Source: Hyalella azteca
Lineage: Eukaryota > Arthropoda > Malacostraca > Amphipoda > Hyalellidae
Direction: 5' to 3'
NCBI RefSeq assembly: GCF_000764305.2
Contig: NW_025944650.1
Coordinates: 1-64,000, forward strand
DNA: 64,000 bases
Both the position numbers and the translations under genes were made by a program. Shown piece after piece: positions 25,245 to 36,600 of this stretch (position 1 is its first letter; each line of letters opens with the position of its first letter). The notes beneath the pieces are model-generated. The model ran no database searches. It was not told the DNA's origin and saw only the letters and a program-made list of their open reading frames with translations.

Positions 25245-25770
25245 GCTTCAGTAGCAAAATTTATGCCTTCAGAAAATTTATGCCTTGCTGACACATTTAG
25301 ATTGAAATTCTTGCATTTAATATATTTGTCAGTCTTGGGCCAACTATTTAGAAAAAAGTAAGGTTTCTGGTATGTTGGATGGATCAGGATGCAGTGAAGC
25401 TTGTCCGGAAATCAGTCGCGATGAGTCCCCACCAAAAAAATGTAAACATCAAGCTTACAATTACGTAGTTGCAGTTACATTAAAGCAGTCAGACTGCATT
25501 ATCACATGTTCAGTTGACACTTGCTGTACAATCAGATTGTTTTTAGGGTAAAATTAGTTATTTGGGGTAACATGTGCATGCAACCTTGTAAATAAGTTTG
25601 TGGCTTGTAAATAGTTTTTCATTGCTCAGCGTAAATGGCTTTTCATTAAAAATTATCCGGCGATGCATCTTGAAAATGGTTGGCAACGCTTTGGGCTTAA
25701 AAACCCATATATTGGCGACGCTGCATCCACCCTCTGCACCCTGGCCGCACTTATGTTTTGGTTGCATCTA
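25245..25770 (+). repeat. Dispersed repeat block shared with 12.5 kb and 14.2 kb
   Basis: 25245-25520 matches 12513-12780, and 25510-25745 matches 14215-14460, in the same order as there. Thus the two loci share one longer ancestral repeat, rearranged at 12.8-14.2 kb. Confidence 0.7.
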
Positions 25771-26689
25771 GTTTGATTTCACAATAAATAGATTTGATTC
25801 ACATTCCATTCTGAGATTTAAATGATTGAAAGTTTTTTTAAATTATAAAAACCCATTTATACATTCCAGATTAGATTTTTTTTCATTTTTTGCCCTATTA
25901 TGTTGAATTTATCTTAATAAATTCACTTCAAATTCTGAGTGATTTTGTCTGCCATCCCACATTTTCAAACGTTTTGTGTCTTTTAGAAAATTTTCGTTAT
26001 TTAACATGGGAAACTATTTCATTATATAAAACATAGAGCATGTACCGGTAGTGCATTAATAATACAATTTAATTCAATAAAAATTAATTTTTAATTCAAA
26101 AATATAATCAGATTTTTAATTCAACATTTTTCTAATAGAATTTAATTCTACAGCATGTACCATCAAGTGTATTAAATAATAAAATTTTATTTAGTAAAAT
26201 TTAATTTTATTTAATTTTTTAATTTAATTTATTTCTACAGCTTCAACTGGTAAAAATGAGCATCATAGGAATCAACCTGTCGTTCATACATCACAAATTG
26301 AGTGACATGGATGGATTTGATAGGTATTTTATTAATCCTGTTTATATATAAGAATGGAAATGATGCTTCTATTTCAGAATGATAATGGAAATGTTCCTAC
26401 TATTTCAGAAACTTTTCTTGAATACACTTCTGAAAACTAAAGTTCTGTAATCAATGGAGTCTTTGAAATGACAAAATCGTTAAATTTTTAGCTATAAGAG
26501 TAAGATCGTCATTTGTCAATATGATCAGCATTCATTCGTCATTCGTGAGGAGCTATAAGAAAAAATTCGTTGTTTTGACATAAAAGAATGTTTTTCAATT
26601 GAAAGAAATGCAATACTTGATTTGTGGAAATACGATGTTAAAATGAACAATCCGTATTAGAATTCAATAGACGTTACGATTTCAGAATT

Positions 26690-26860
26690 ATCTTCAAAAA
26701 GTTTGTTTTCGTTCATTTGATCAGAAGTTTTCGTTCATTTGATCAGAAGTTTTCGTTTGTTTGATCAGAAGTTTTTGTTTGTTTGATCAGAAGTTTTCAT
26801 TCGTTTGATTAGAAACAGAAAAAGTTTTTGTTCGTTTATCAGAAACAACATAGTTATTCA
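26690..26860 (-). repeat. Minisatellite, inverted counterpart
   Basis: About seven units of AAGTTTTCGTTCRTTTGATC, the complement of the array at 15722-15832. Confidence 0.8.
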
Positions 26861-27427
26861 TTCTATTGCACTACATATACGAATAATTAGTTGGACTCAG
26901 TTACCGTCCACATTGATCATCCCGCTAGATTATGCACCGGGAGCAGGAAAGAAGCTAGGTACCTATTTAATTCAGTAGCATGTTAGCCGACGTGATATGT
27001 AGTTCTGCTCATCTGAATTCTGAATTGCGTGTTTAGTGTGCATGATGGAAAACTCCTCTTTGCAGCGTAGTTATAATTACTTAATGAAGTTTAGTTTGTT
27101 GCAGTCAACTTAAGAGACAAATTTTCAACTAATACTTTTTATAAGTCTAATTTTAATTGTTGAGTGAAAGGTGCAGGCTTACAACTTCCAAGTGATTAGG
27201 TACTTCATAGAAACTGAGCAAGTTAGTGTACGTGTTTTAAGCCTTTAAGAAGTTCATTTTTTGCCTCAAATAACGATGTTGGGTAGAAAAAGTGGTCTTG
27301 GTGAATTGAAATAATATATGAACCTTCGAAATTAGAATTCCATCCTGCAGTGTGTTGGAATATGACACGACATCCTGTGTGTTGTAATTCTGACACCCTG
27401 TGTTGGAATTAATTTTTATGTGTCTAA

Positions 27428-27577
27428 AACCGTCTCTTAAATCAATCATTTATTAATTTATTTACCACTTAAATCAGCAAATACAAGTATACTTAAAGGA
27501 TTCCTAATATATTTACAGACTTGTTTAAAAGTCTCAAACCCTAATATTCTTTCTACACAAACAGTTTATCACTATTT
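27428..27577 (+). repeat. 155-bp direct repeat, copy 2
   Basis: Near-identical to 17240-17395. It is interrupted at its right end by the MITE that begins at 27579. Confidence 0.75.
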
Positions 27578-27578
27578 A

Positions 27579-27911
27579 GGGTAAACGCACCATATTCCGA
27601 CTGTGGGTAATTCTGACACCCCTCAATTTTTTCCTTTATATTAAGCTTGTTCTTAGTTCCACGCCTTCATAGATAGATTTTCAACTATCATACGTGTTTT
27701 GATGTTTCTCACTAGCTGACTTGGACCTTTGCTCTGCGGATCTTAACATTTTCCACTAGACCTAGTGTTTTGCGAAAATCTTGTGCGCAATAGTATGACG
27801 TCATTGTTTCAACCATCTACGCATGCATGGAAGTAAGACCAAGTAAATATAAATGAAAAAGTTGAAAGGTGTTGGAATTACCCACAGTGTCGGAATATGG
27901 TACGTTTACCC
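27579..27911. mobile_element. TA-flanked MITE with GGGTAAACG ends
   Basis: Long terminal inverted repeats of ~45 bases: GGGTAAACGCACCATATTCC at the left faces its near-complement ending CGTTTACCC at the right, both followed inward by a TGTGGGTAATTC-type block. TA dinucleotides flank it at 27577-27578 and 27912-27913, as in Tc1/mariner-type insertions. 333 bases, no coding capacity. A related half-end occurs near 22675. Confidence 0.85.
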
Positions 27912-28716
27912 TATGTGTCGGGATCATCAAAAATCCATTTCAATTTTCAAATGTTTCTGCATCAAAACCAAAGACTAATTCATCAAATTGATTATAAATT
28001 TCTTGGTTTCTCAGTATTCTGAGCAGTTTAATATATTTCACAGTTTTCTTGCATTAACTAAGAGAAACGCAAATGTTCGGTTGCATCTGAACAATCCTTT
28101 AAAATGTTAGAGAAAATTCCACGTTAATCAATCTAAATCAGTTAAAATTTAAATATTTTTAATAGTCTATAATACATTCAAATTTTTCAAATAGTTATCC
28201 AAATTTTACTCAAAAATTTGGCAAATAGTTGAAACATCTATTCCTGGAAATAAATTGTTCAATTTGGTAGTATAATCAATTTCATATTTACTTCTAGCAA
28301 AATTATTGTTAGATACCATACTATTACTTTTTATGTTTATTGATAGATTATTTCATCCATGATGGACCAAAAATAGGTATATATATTATATATGTAGTGA
28401 ATCGAGGTGATGCAAGAGTTAAGTACACATTACTGATTGGAGTTAAATCATCTTGCACTGCAATGTACATGCATTGGAGCTGGTATTAATGCGCAATGCA
28501 TGGGTCACATATCTCTATGAAAACATTAAACTTATTAATATGGCATTATGGCAAGTCAGGGAAGGTAGTTCAAGTGTGTTACCATACAGAATAGTGTTAG
28601 GAAGAGAGCTGTGCGCAATGTGGCTAACAAACCTCTGGTGAATCAAGTGAATGCTTGAATCGACACATTTTAAATGTGCGCAAAAGCAATGGCATCAGTT
28701 GTAGCCTTGTAGTGAT

Positions 28717-30083
28717 ACCGTCAACTGGGGCGACTCGGGACGGGTGGGGTAACTCGGGACAGTCCTCCGACATGGCGTAAAACTGTTTTAGTAGCAAAAC
28801 TAATTGGAATATTGCAAAACTAAATATAGTGGCATAAATGTCAACATTTTCCTATCTATGTAGTATAAAGGAAGTTCAAAAATACTACATTTACTAGCTT
28901 TGAAAAATTCCTGAAAAAATGGTGAAAAACGATATTTTGAAAAGTTACTTCTGCTAAGGTCTGTAGTAAAAAAAATATTTGCCATATTAAAAAATTTCAC
29001 TTACAAAAAAGTGGCAGACAAGTGTCAGCATGAAAACTTTATTTGTGGAATTTACATACCTCAATCCAAAAAAAAAAATGGCGGCCATTTCCGCACGGTG
29101 GGGCTACTCGGGACACCCCCTAGTGCTATTCGGGACACTCCCAGGGCTATTCGGGACACCCCCAAAAACACGTTTACAGTAGAACCTCAGTTAGCAAAGG
29201 CTCCAGTTAAGAAAAAAATTGATTCAAAATAAAGAATATTGATTACATTTACCTTGCTCAGCGAAAAAATTTCACTTATCGAAAAATTAGTGCGTCATCG
29301 GTCATCACAAAATTGTACATAGAATGTCATATAGTATAGAATTGTGCACCAGGCATCATAGAATGAAAAGTAATTGACATAAACTATGATTTATTTCTCC
29401 AAAACATATGATGGTTGTCAATAAAACATTCCTTTCTGTTTCAGGTATGTTTTTCATGATCTTTTTTTTGTAGTAAATCCACTTAACCCAATTAAAATGG
29501 TGTGAAATTACAAGCCATCTTGTAAGCTTACAGAATACAGATACAGAAAAAATGCTATAAGGCTGCTGATATGAAGCTTGCAGTGGACAAGGTTGTTGTA
29601 AATGCTCAATGGCATGTTCATGGTTACGGTAATATCGCATCAATAATAGGGTAATTAATTTTTTTTTTTTAATTAATGATAATGGGGTAATTAATGTATA
29701 TGGTAATATCATATCAATAAAGGTAAAAAAGTAAAAATCACAGAAAATGTATTTTATTCTGCCTCTACATCATCTACAATGAAAGAAGAGGACTTCAGAT
29801 TACTGTTAGTAATGGATGAGTACACTCTGCATGCTTCAAATGTTTTAAAATGAAGTTTTATTGCAAGTGTCCCGAGTAGCCCCATTAGACGGGTCTACTC
29901 GGGACACTCTTTTTTTTGCTTCTGGCACCTTATGAATAGCATATGAAATTTTTTTGGAAAAGCCATGTGATAGCCCTTGCAAAGAGCTTTGAAATGAGCC
30001 TAAACTTGTTTATGAAATGTTTCATGGTAAGAAGTTATGAATGAAAAGCATTCGAAATCGTTCCAAGTAGCCCCGGTTGACGG
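28717..30083 (+). mobile_element. 1.37-kb CCGTCAACTGGGG-ended element
   Basis: Starts CCGTCAACTGGGGCGACTCG after TA (28715-28716). It ends CCAAGTAGCCCCGGTTGACGG before TA (30084-30085), giving ~25-bp inverted ends. Inside, GGGCTATTCGGGACACNCCC-like blocks repeat three times at 29098-29165, and a palindrome GTGTCCCGAGTAG...CTACTCGGGACAC lies at 29874-29912. The minus ORF at 29356-29712 shows no domain. It ends ~550 bases before the first NOC3L exon found. A second, inverted copy lies at 54790-55883. Confidence 0.85.
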
Positions 30084-30629
30084 TATTATTATTTTTGAAA
30101 TTCAAAACCATAAAATCAATTTGATGCATTCTTAACTTTTATTTATAACCCACTTTTCACTTTACATTTCTTTTATAAATAGTCAAGGAAGGTAAAAAGT
30201 CCAGCCTGGGTGGGCAGGTGCCCAGTGCACTACTATTACTGGCAATGTTTGCTAATTGCAGATACTACATTGCATCCATTACACATGGCTGGAATTTATT
30301 GATTGGAAAAACCTCTACCTGGAAATAGCACAGCCTGAAATTAAAGCAAATTTATTTGTTTAATTAGACAAATGCTTCAAATGCAAATAGTAATTGCCCT
30401 TATGAAACGCAACAGATCTGTATTGCTAGATGCTAAAGTTTAAAAAAAAATTAGAGAAGAGCTATAAAAATAAGCAAAATTAACTGCTCTCATGCCATGA
30501 TATTCCAAATCCTTGATCTCTACTTGATTTATTGGCATCCAAGTATTTCTTGAAATTGGTTCATGCTAATATATTATAGAAATTTATTACATGCATTTTT
30601 ATAATTGGTAATGATGCTGCTCTGTACAG

Positions 30630-33600
30630 GGCCGTCGTCACATCTCTGAGGTGAAGAGGACCAACATTGCACGCAGTCAGTCCAAAGCCAAGAACAAGCT
30701 ATTGAAGAGAAGAAAAAGTCGTCTGCTGAAACGTTATGGCAAAGAGAAGGCAGACAATGAAGACCGGCCACCCATCACGTACTACGACCACAAGCGACTC
30801 AAGGAAAAGAAGAAACTTGAGGGCATCCAAGCGGCCATGGCCAGGAAGGAAGACCTAAAGAAGAAAGAGGAAGAAAAAATTGCCAAACGCAATAAGAGAT
30901 TTGACCAATTCTATCAAAGTGGGTCCTTTGTATATGCATATTTTTTACTAATTTATGTCAAGGTTTTCTCCTGTATTCTTATTTTATCCCAACACTTTCC
31001 TAATGAACAAAGAACTAGTTAATATTTGCTGTAGTTATTGTGCATAGTTACTGTAGTTATTCTGCAAGCAGCTTCATTGTGATCTTATATTATATGTCAG
31101 ACAGCCTATTGATGCCATAAAATTGATTTAATTTCTGTTACACATTTCACTTGATATTCTATGAGGACTTCTAGAATACTCAAAATTTCTTGGTTGAAGA
31201 ATAATAGTTGAAATGTATCTAGTCATCTTGTTTGTCTTTTTATCTACTAATATATGTTTGTAATGTATTAATATTTAAATCATTTTTGGCCAGCTGTCAC
31301 TCATCTTTGTATCATTATTAAAGAGAGTCACCTTTAAGTTATGTTTTGCTATTGAAATGCAGTTACCTCAATGTGGAGTTACCAGTCATGTAGATGCATG
31401 CATTTTTTCTGGTCCATTCATTGTAGAATTCATGTGGTAACATTTGGTCAGGGCAAGACACGGGAGCTGAGATCCTAGACTCGGCCGCTCTGGCCAGCAT
31501 GATTGACCAGGAGGACTATGAGTGTATGCAGAACCAAGGCATGGACGGGTGAGTTATGCATTGTTCTGCTTCACTACATTGCAAGAATATGTGCTTCCCT
31601 ATAAGCCAAACCTAGACTTAGCTCTGTATTATACTAGACGAAGGTTCATTGATAAGTTGAATAGGTATAAATCTAAGAAGCAAGACTATAGGAAAGAGTT
31701 CATGTAATAAAAATTAATATCAATGTATTTACCCAAAAGTTTTTTTTTAAGACAATAATGTTTTTATTATCTTCCTTTGAAAGTGGAGACAATATGAAAG
31801 TGTAGATTGTATAACCAGCTGCTATGCTAATTTTCATCAGTTAATGAGATGGTGTTAAACCATTCAAATTAATGGAAGATTTCCATCATAATTAGTCATC
31901 GCACTTGAATTCTCCATTTAAAATTTTAGAATAAAGAATTTTTCTAATTTTTACTTCTCCTAATTTTTCTCCAATCAAGTCAATGAGGACAATTGTGTGT
32001 GCAGTTTAACCAGCAAAATATCTAATGTAGAATGAAGTTGTTGTTTGTTGCAATGTATTTGTCAACTATTTTGTTTCAAAATATGATCGTTTGCAGCAGC
32101 ATACATGCATATTTCCTTGTTAATATTGTGTCAATGTGTGTGTTTGCCACAGAACTGCGGACATAGAGCAGATGCGCAGCGACCTGGTGGAGAAGGCACA
32201 GAAGCTGCTGGGCTGCACCGCCACCACTGAAGGCGGTGATGAGGAGGAGGAAGAACCTGATCAGGACAAGTCAGTTGTCTTATATTTATATATGGGTTGT
32301 GTTGTTATGGGAAGCCCATTTCAGTGATATTGCAAGGAAGTAGGATTTTCCTACTAGGGTCCTGCAAACCCTCCTCTCCTGAGATGCAATGTAATGTGAA
32401 ATTAAAGTACGAAATTTAAGCAAAAGTATGTATCAATTTCAGTGTTGACATCATAGTAGAGTGCTCACTATTTGATGTGCATCACTAACTTAATCATGTT
32501 AAAGTTAATGTAACGGATATTTTTTATGGATTTAGTGCACTGCTTAGGTTTATCATGTTAATCTGTTTTTGCTTTTCAGACTGGGTAAAGCAGGCAAACT
32601 TGAAAATACCCTTATACGAGGTTATAGACCCCCGTGCCTCGGTTTTGCACTTATTCTTTTTCTTCTCTGTTTAATGTACATACCTGGTTCTTCTTGTTGT
32701 GTTGTTCAATAAATTGTTAAATAAACACAAGGAAAAGTCTAATAAAAAAGTGGTTTGGGATGGTTGTAGGGGAGGTGGAGTCCATCACCAATTCCTTGTT
32801 TGCTTGACACCCTTGCAACAAACACCCTCAGGCCCAAAAACGTGGCTGGTAGCACGATAAATAGAGTCCTACTACAGTGTTAATTACGGCACCATATTTC
32901 ATGCAGGCAATGTAAAATTTTGATAATTTTTTCACTTCAACAGTGTGAGCTGCTTCATAATTTTTGTGTTATTCAGCAAAAAAAATTTAACATTTGCTAC
33001 CCAACTGAATAAAATGTAGCCTCGTTTCTCTTATCATATTTTGCGTCTTGGATCAATCACTCCAAAGATTTAGAGTAAATAATATTGCGCAGATTGTAAA
33101 ATCTGTTCAGCTATATAAACTATCATTTTTTTCGGAAATTAACATTTATTTTTGTCATTGAAGTGCTCAGTTGCTTGGCAAAATTACTAAGTGATCATCA
33201 TACTGACACTTTTCCTTCTTCTTGAAAAAAGTCAGCAATGCATCTTGGCGTTACCTATTTTTTTAATGACTTGTTGGCCTTCAAATCATACGTTAAAGCA
33301 TCAATGACTAGTGAAATGTATGGAACCATTCGTTGTTATAAGGCTTTGTTATGACAGGTCCGACGAGGATGAGGAACTTCAGGAGGTTTTCGCAGCTCCC
33401 AAGCCTTCAATGCTGCCCATCAAGATAGGCGATCAGGTCATCATGCCCAAGCCCGAGGGTCAAGAAGGTGGGAATTTATTGCTGTAAAACTATTAGGTTC
33501 ATCCATGGTTACTTATCTGGTTTACTTCTTGTCTTTATGACATTATGAAGAGTTCGGGACTTCCTAGTCCCCGGCCACGCTGGTGCGCTGCCTTCATCGT

Positions 33601-36600
33601 CCTCCGTCTCCGAGTCGTCGCTAGGCAGGTCACCCCGCCCTCGGGCCTCGGATGTAACGTTGGACGTGTTCTGTCTATTTGCCCTCCTTTGGGCCAGCTG
33701 ATGCAAGATGCTGTTGCTTTTCATTCATATTTGCTGGCTCATCCAGTAGGTATTTTGGTGATGCTTTTGCTTGTATACTAACTATTCTGTGAGTAAATTT
33801 TAAGACCGCAGTTTATGGAAAGACTGCGGACAAGTTGAAAGTTTAAATAAATATATGCATGATATTTATTCCTTAATATCAACCTCATTGCTTTCAAGAA
33901 GATTTATGCTAATTTTCAGGAAAAGCTTCTGGTGCATGTGAAATTATCTAGGATTTGAAACAAGTGATGATTAACATTTTCAATTGATATTAATTTCAAT
34001 TAACTCGGTGACAGCAGAGTCCAGGTCCACCATCGTGATATCGACCTAAAATTACAGTTATTTGGTATTCTATAAACTTATAATTATTCAGGAGCTAAAA
34101 CTGCTACTGCGTTCTTAATTTTTTTTTGTACAGCAGAAGATGGAGGAGACAGCGGCATAGAGCAAGACTCCCAGCAGGAGGAGCCCTTAAAGCCCATCTC
34201 TGTTGTGGACATCCTGGCGCAGAGACGAGCTAAGATCCATGAGAAGAAGATCTTCATAGCCTGCGCCTCCACCAAGATCATCTCCAACCCATACAAATAT
34301 GTGCGTTGCTTTGCAAATAACTGCTTTAGGTTACAAATCCGTGCATTAGGTTAAATGTACGTGCGTTGTGTGTGTGTGTTAGGTTACATGTACGTGCGTT
34401 GCGTGTGTGTGTGTTAGGTTACATGTACGTGCATTGTGTGTGTGTTAGGTTACTAATACCTGCGTTGTGAGTGCGTTAGGTTAAAAAATTTGTGAATTGT
34501 ATGCGCGTTAGGTTACAATGGCTTTTTGCAATTGTAACCTAACCTGTGGCTACTGAACCTATAGGTTAGATTACTAATTTGTATTATAACCTATAATTGT
34601 AACCCTCCTCCTGTAGATGTCGTCACTAACAAGCTTGGTGGCCCTGCTGTATGAGAAGGACCCCGACACAGCGCTGACGGTGCGCAAGATGGCGGCGCTA
34701 TCGCTGGTGGTCATATTCCATTCCATCATCCCCAACTACAAGCTCAACACCATGGAGCGTCCTGGCGTCAAGTGTGAGCACCACAGCCTGTTGTTTAATG
34801 TATTTCATTCGCTGCATTATCATTGACTTTATTCGCCATGTGCAGTGATATCATCGATGCTGCAAGCACGGAATCGTAGTTTTGAATTCACAAGACCAAA
34901 CTAATGACCATTGAACATGTATTTTCATTGCATTTGTTCACAGTTTATATTAGTTCTAGAACGGAACTCTAAACCACTATTCTTTACGATCTCTCTTGTG
35001 CCACTAGTGTTTTAATTCAGTAATCTTGCTGGTGTGCAGTGAAGAGAGAAACGCGCGCCCTCTCTGTTCAGGAGAACTTGCTGCTGGTACGTTATAAGTA
35101 TTTCCTGCGTGGCCTGGAGGCCATGGTGCGCAACGCCAAGTACCACAAATACGCACCAGCGCACCTCAAGCTGGCCCGCACTAGCCTTGAATGTTTCTGC
35201 GAGCTGCTGGTCAAACATCCAACATTCAACTTTTCTGAGAACATCATCATCCTTTTGGTGCCATACCTCGCCCACCTCAAGGACGAGCTCAGATTGGTCG
35301 TGAAGAAGGCGTTCGAAACCATGTTTTATGAAGACCAAACCGGCCAACTGTCCCTCAGGGTGAGCGTTAATACAACAGCAGCTAGCTGTGGCAAATGGTG
35401 ATTTTTTTAGACATCAGGGGCTAGCTATCCTAAGGGTGAGTTTTATGAAGACGTCAGCGGCCAACTGTCCGGTTTAAGTCAATAATTAAAGCTGATAAAG
35501 CACTTAAAGGGCTTCAGCTTAAGCTTATTATTTAGAAGAGCGTGCATAACACAAATAATTTGTTGTTATTTTACAGCTGATAAAGCACATCGCACAGTAC
35601 GTGCGCAAGGAGGAGTTCAAGGTGCACAGCGACATGCTGCGCGTGCTGCTGCAGTTGCGTGTCACGCAGGCGACGCCGCTAGATGTGCTGCTGGAGAAGC
35701 GGGTCGACACGGCCAGACAGTCCGAGATAATAAAGCAGAACTTGAAAAAAGTCGCGTCTAGACACGTGGTCAAACTCACCATACCAGAGAAGAAGGTGAG
35801 TGATGTTGTGGAGAGCTCTTCATTTGCGAGGTCATTTTCGAAGTCCTGGTCTTAAATTACCTTGAAGTAATAATTTTCTGCCGTTACTTGTATTTAGGGT
35901 TTATCAAGTCTGAACGTTTTCATCAGTTTTTGCATGGGTCATATAAAGTATCTAATGTAGGTATGAGTCTTTTGAATAATGGTTTCAAAATGTATTCAAT
36001 TTTTTCAGCGTCAAAAGAAAATTGCGAAGCTGGAGCACAAGCTGAAAGCGACAAAGCTGGAGCAGAACAAAGCGAAACACGAGACGCTGCAGACGGAGAT
36101 CCTGCACATCCTCTTCGGGCTTCTGGTGCACGTCATCAAGAACGACCGCGTCAACAGACAGCTCCTCGGCGTCACGCTCGAGGCCTTCGCCATGTGGGTT
36201 TACTGTGGACCTTGGCTGGCCCTTGCACGGCCTTGGTTGCGCCTTGTGCAGGCCTTGGTTGTGTCTTGTACAGGCCTTGGTTGTGTCTTGTGCAGGCCTT
36301 GGTTGTGTCTTGTGCAGGCCTTGGTTGTGTCTTGTGCAGGCCTTGCGCTATTTCACCGCAATTAATCATGAGTATTTTTATTTTACAAATATCAATGAAT
36401 GTTTACTGTTATAATATATTAGAGCTTTTTCACTTTAGCAAATTTCACTTATCAATTGAAAAGTAAAATTTAGCAATTTTCACTTTTCTACCTAGTTGCA
36501 TACGAATCTTTATATCACCAGTTCATTAATATTTAAATGTTTATCACCAGTGACTTTATCATTCCTATGTCATCCGTGCCTCACCAAAACGACCCACTAC

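Larger units (their letters stand above)
23030..27240 (-). repeat. 2.4-kb inverted duplication, right copy with insertions
   Basis: Reverse-complement counterpart of 14880-17240. It is longer because it holds an insertion at 23092-23875 and a second interruption at 24232-25770 made of other repeats. Order of blocks is otherwise conserved. No gene is supported inside. Confidence 0.75.

Noticed and set aside
34321..34590. TTAGG-like runs as interstitial telomere
   Set aside because: TTAGGTTAC occurs once per ~43-base unit and is not tandem TTAGG; it is a minisatellite.
35888..36466. Open frames of 65-190 residues after NOC3L exon 9
   Set aside because: They are read-through of the 22-bp minisatellite or exon 9 in other frames; the phase-consistent gene model excludes them.
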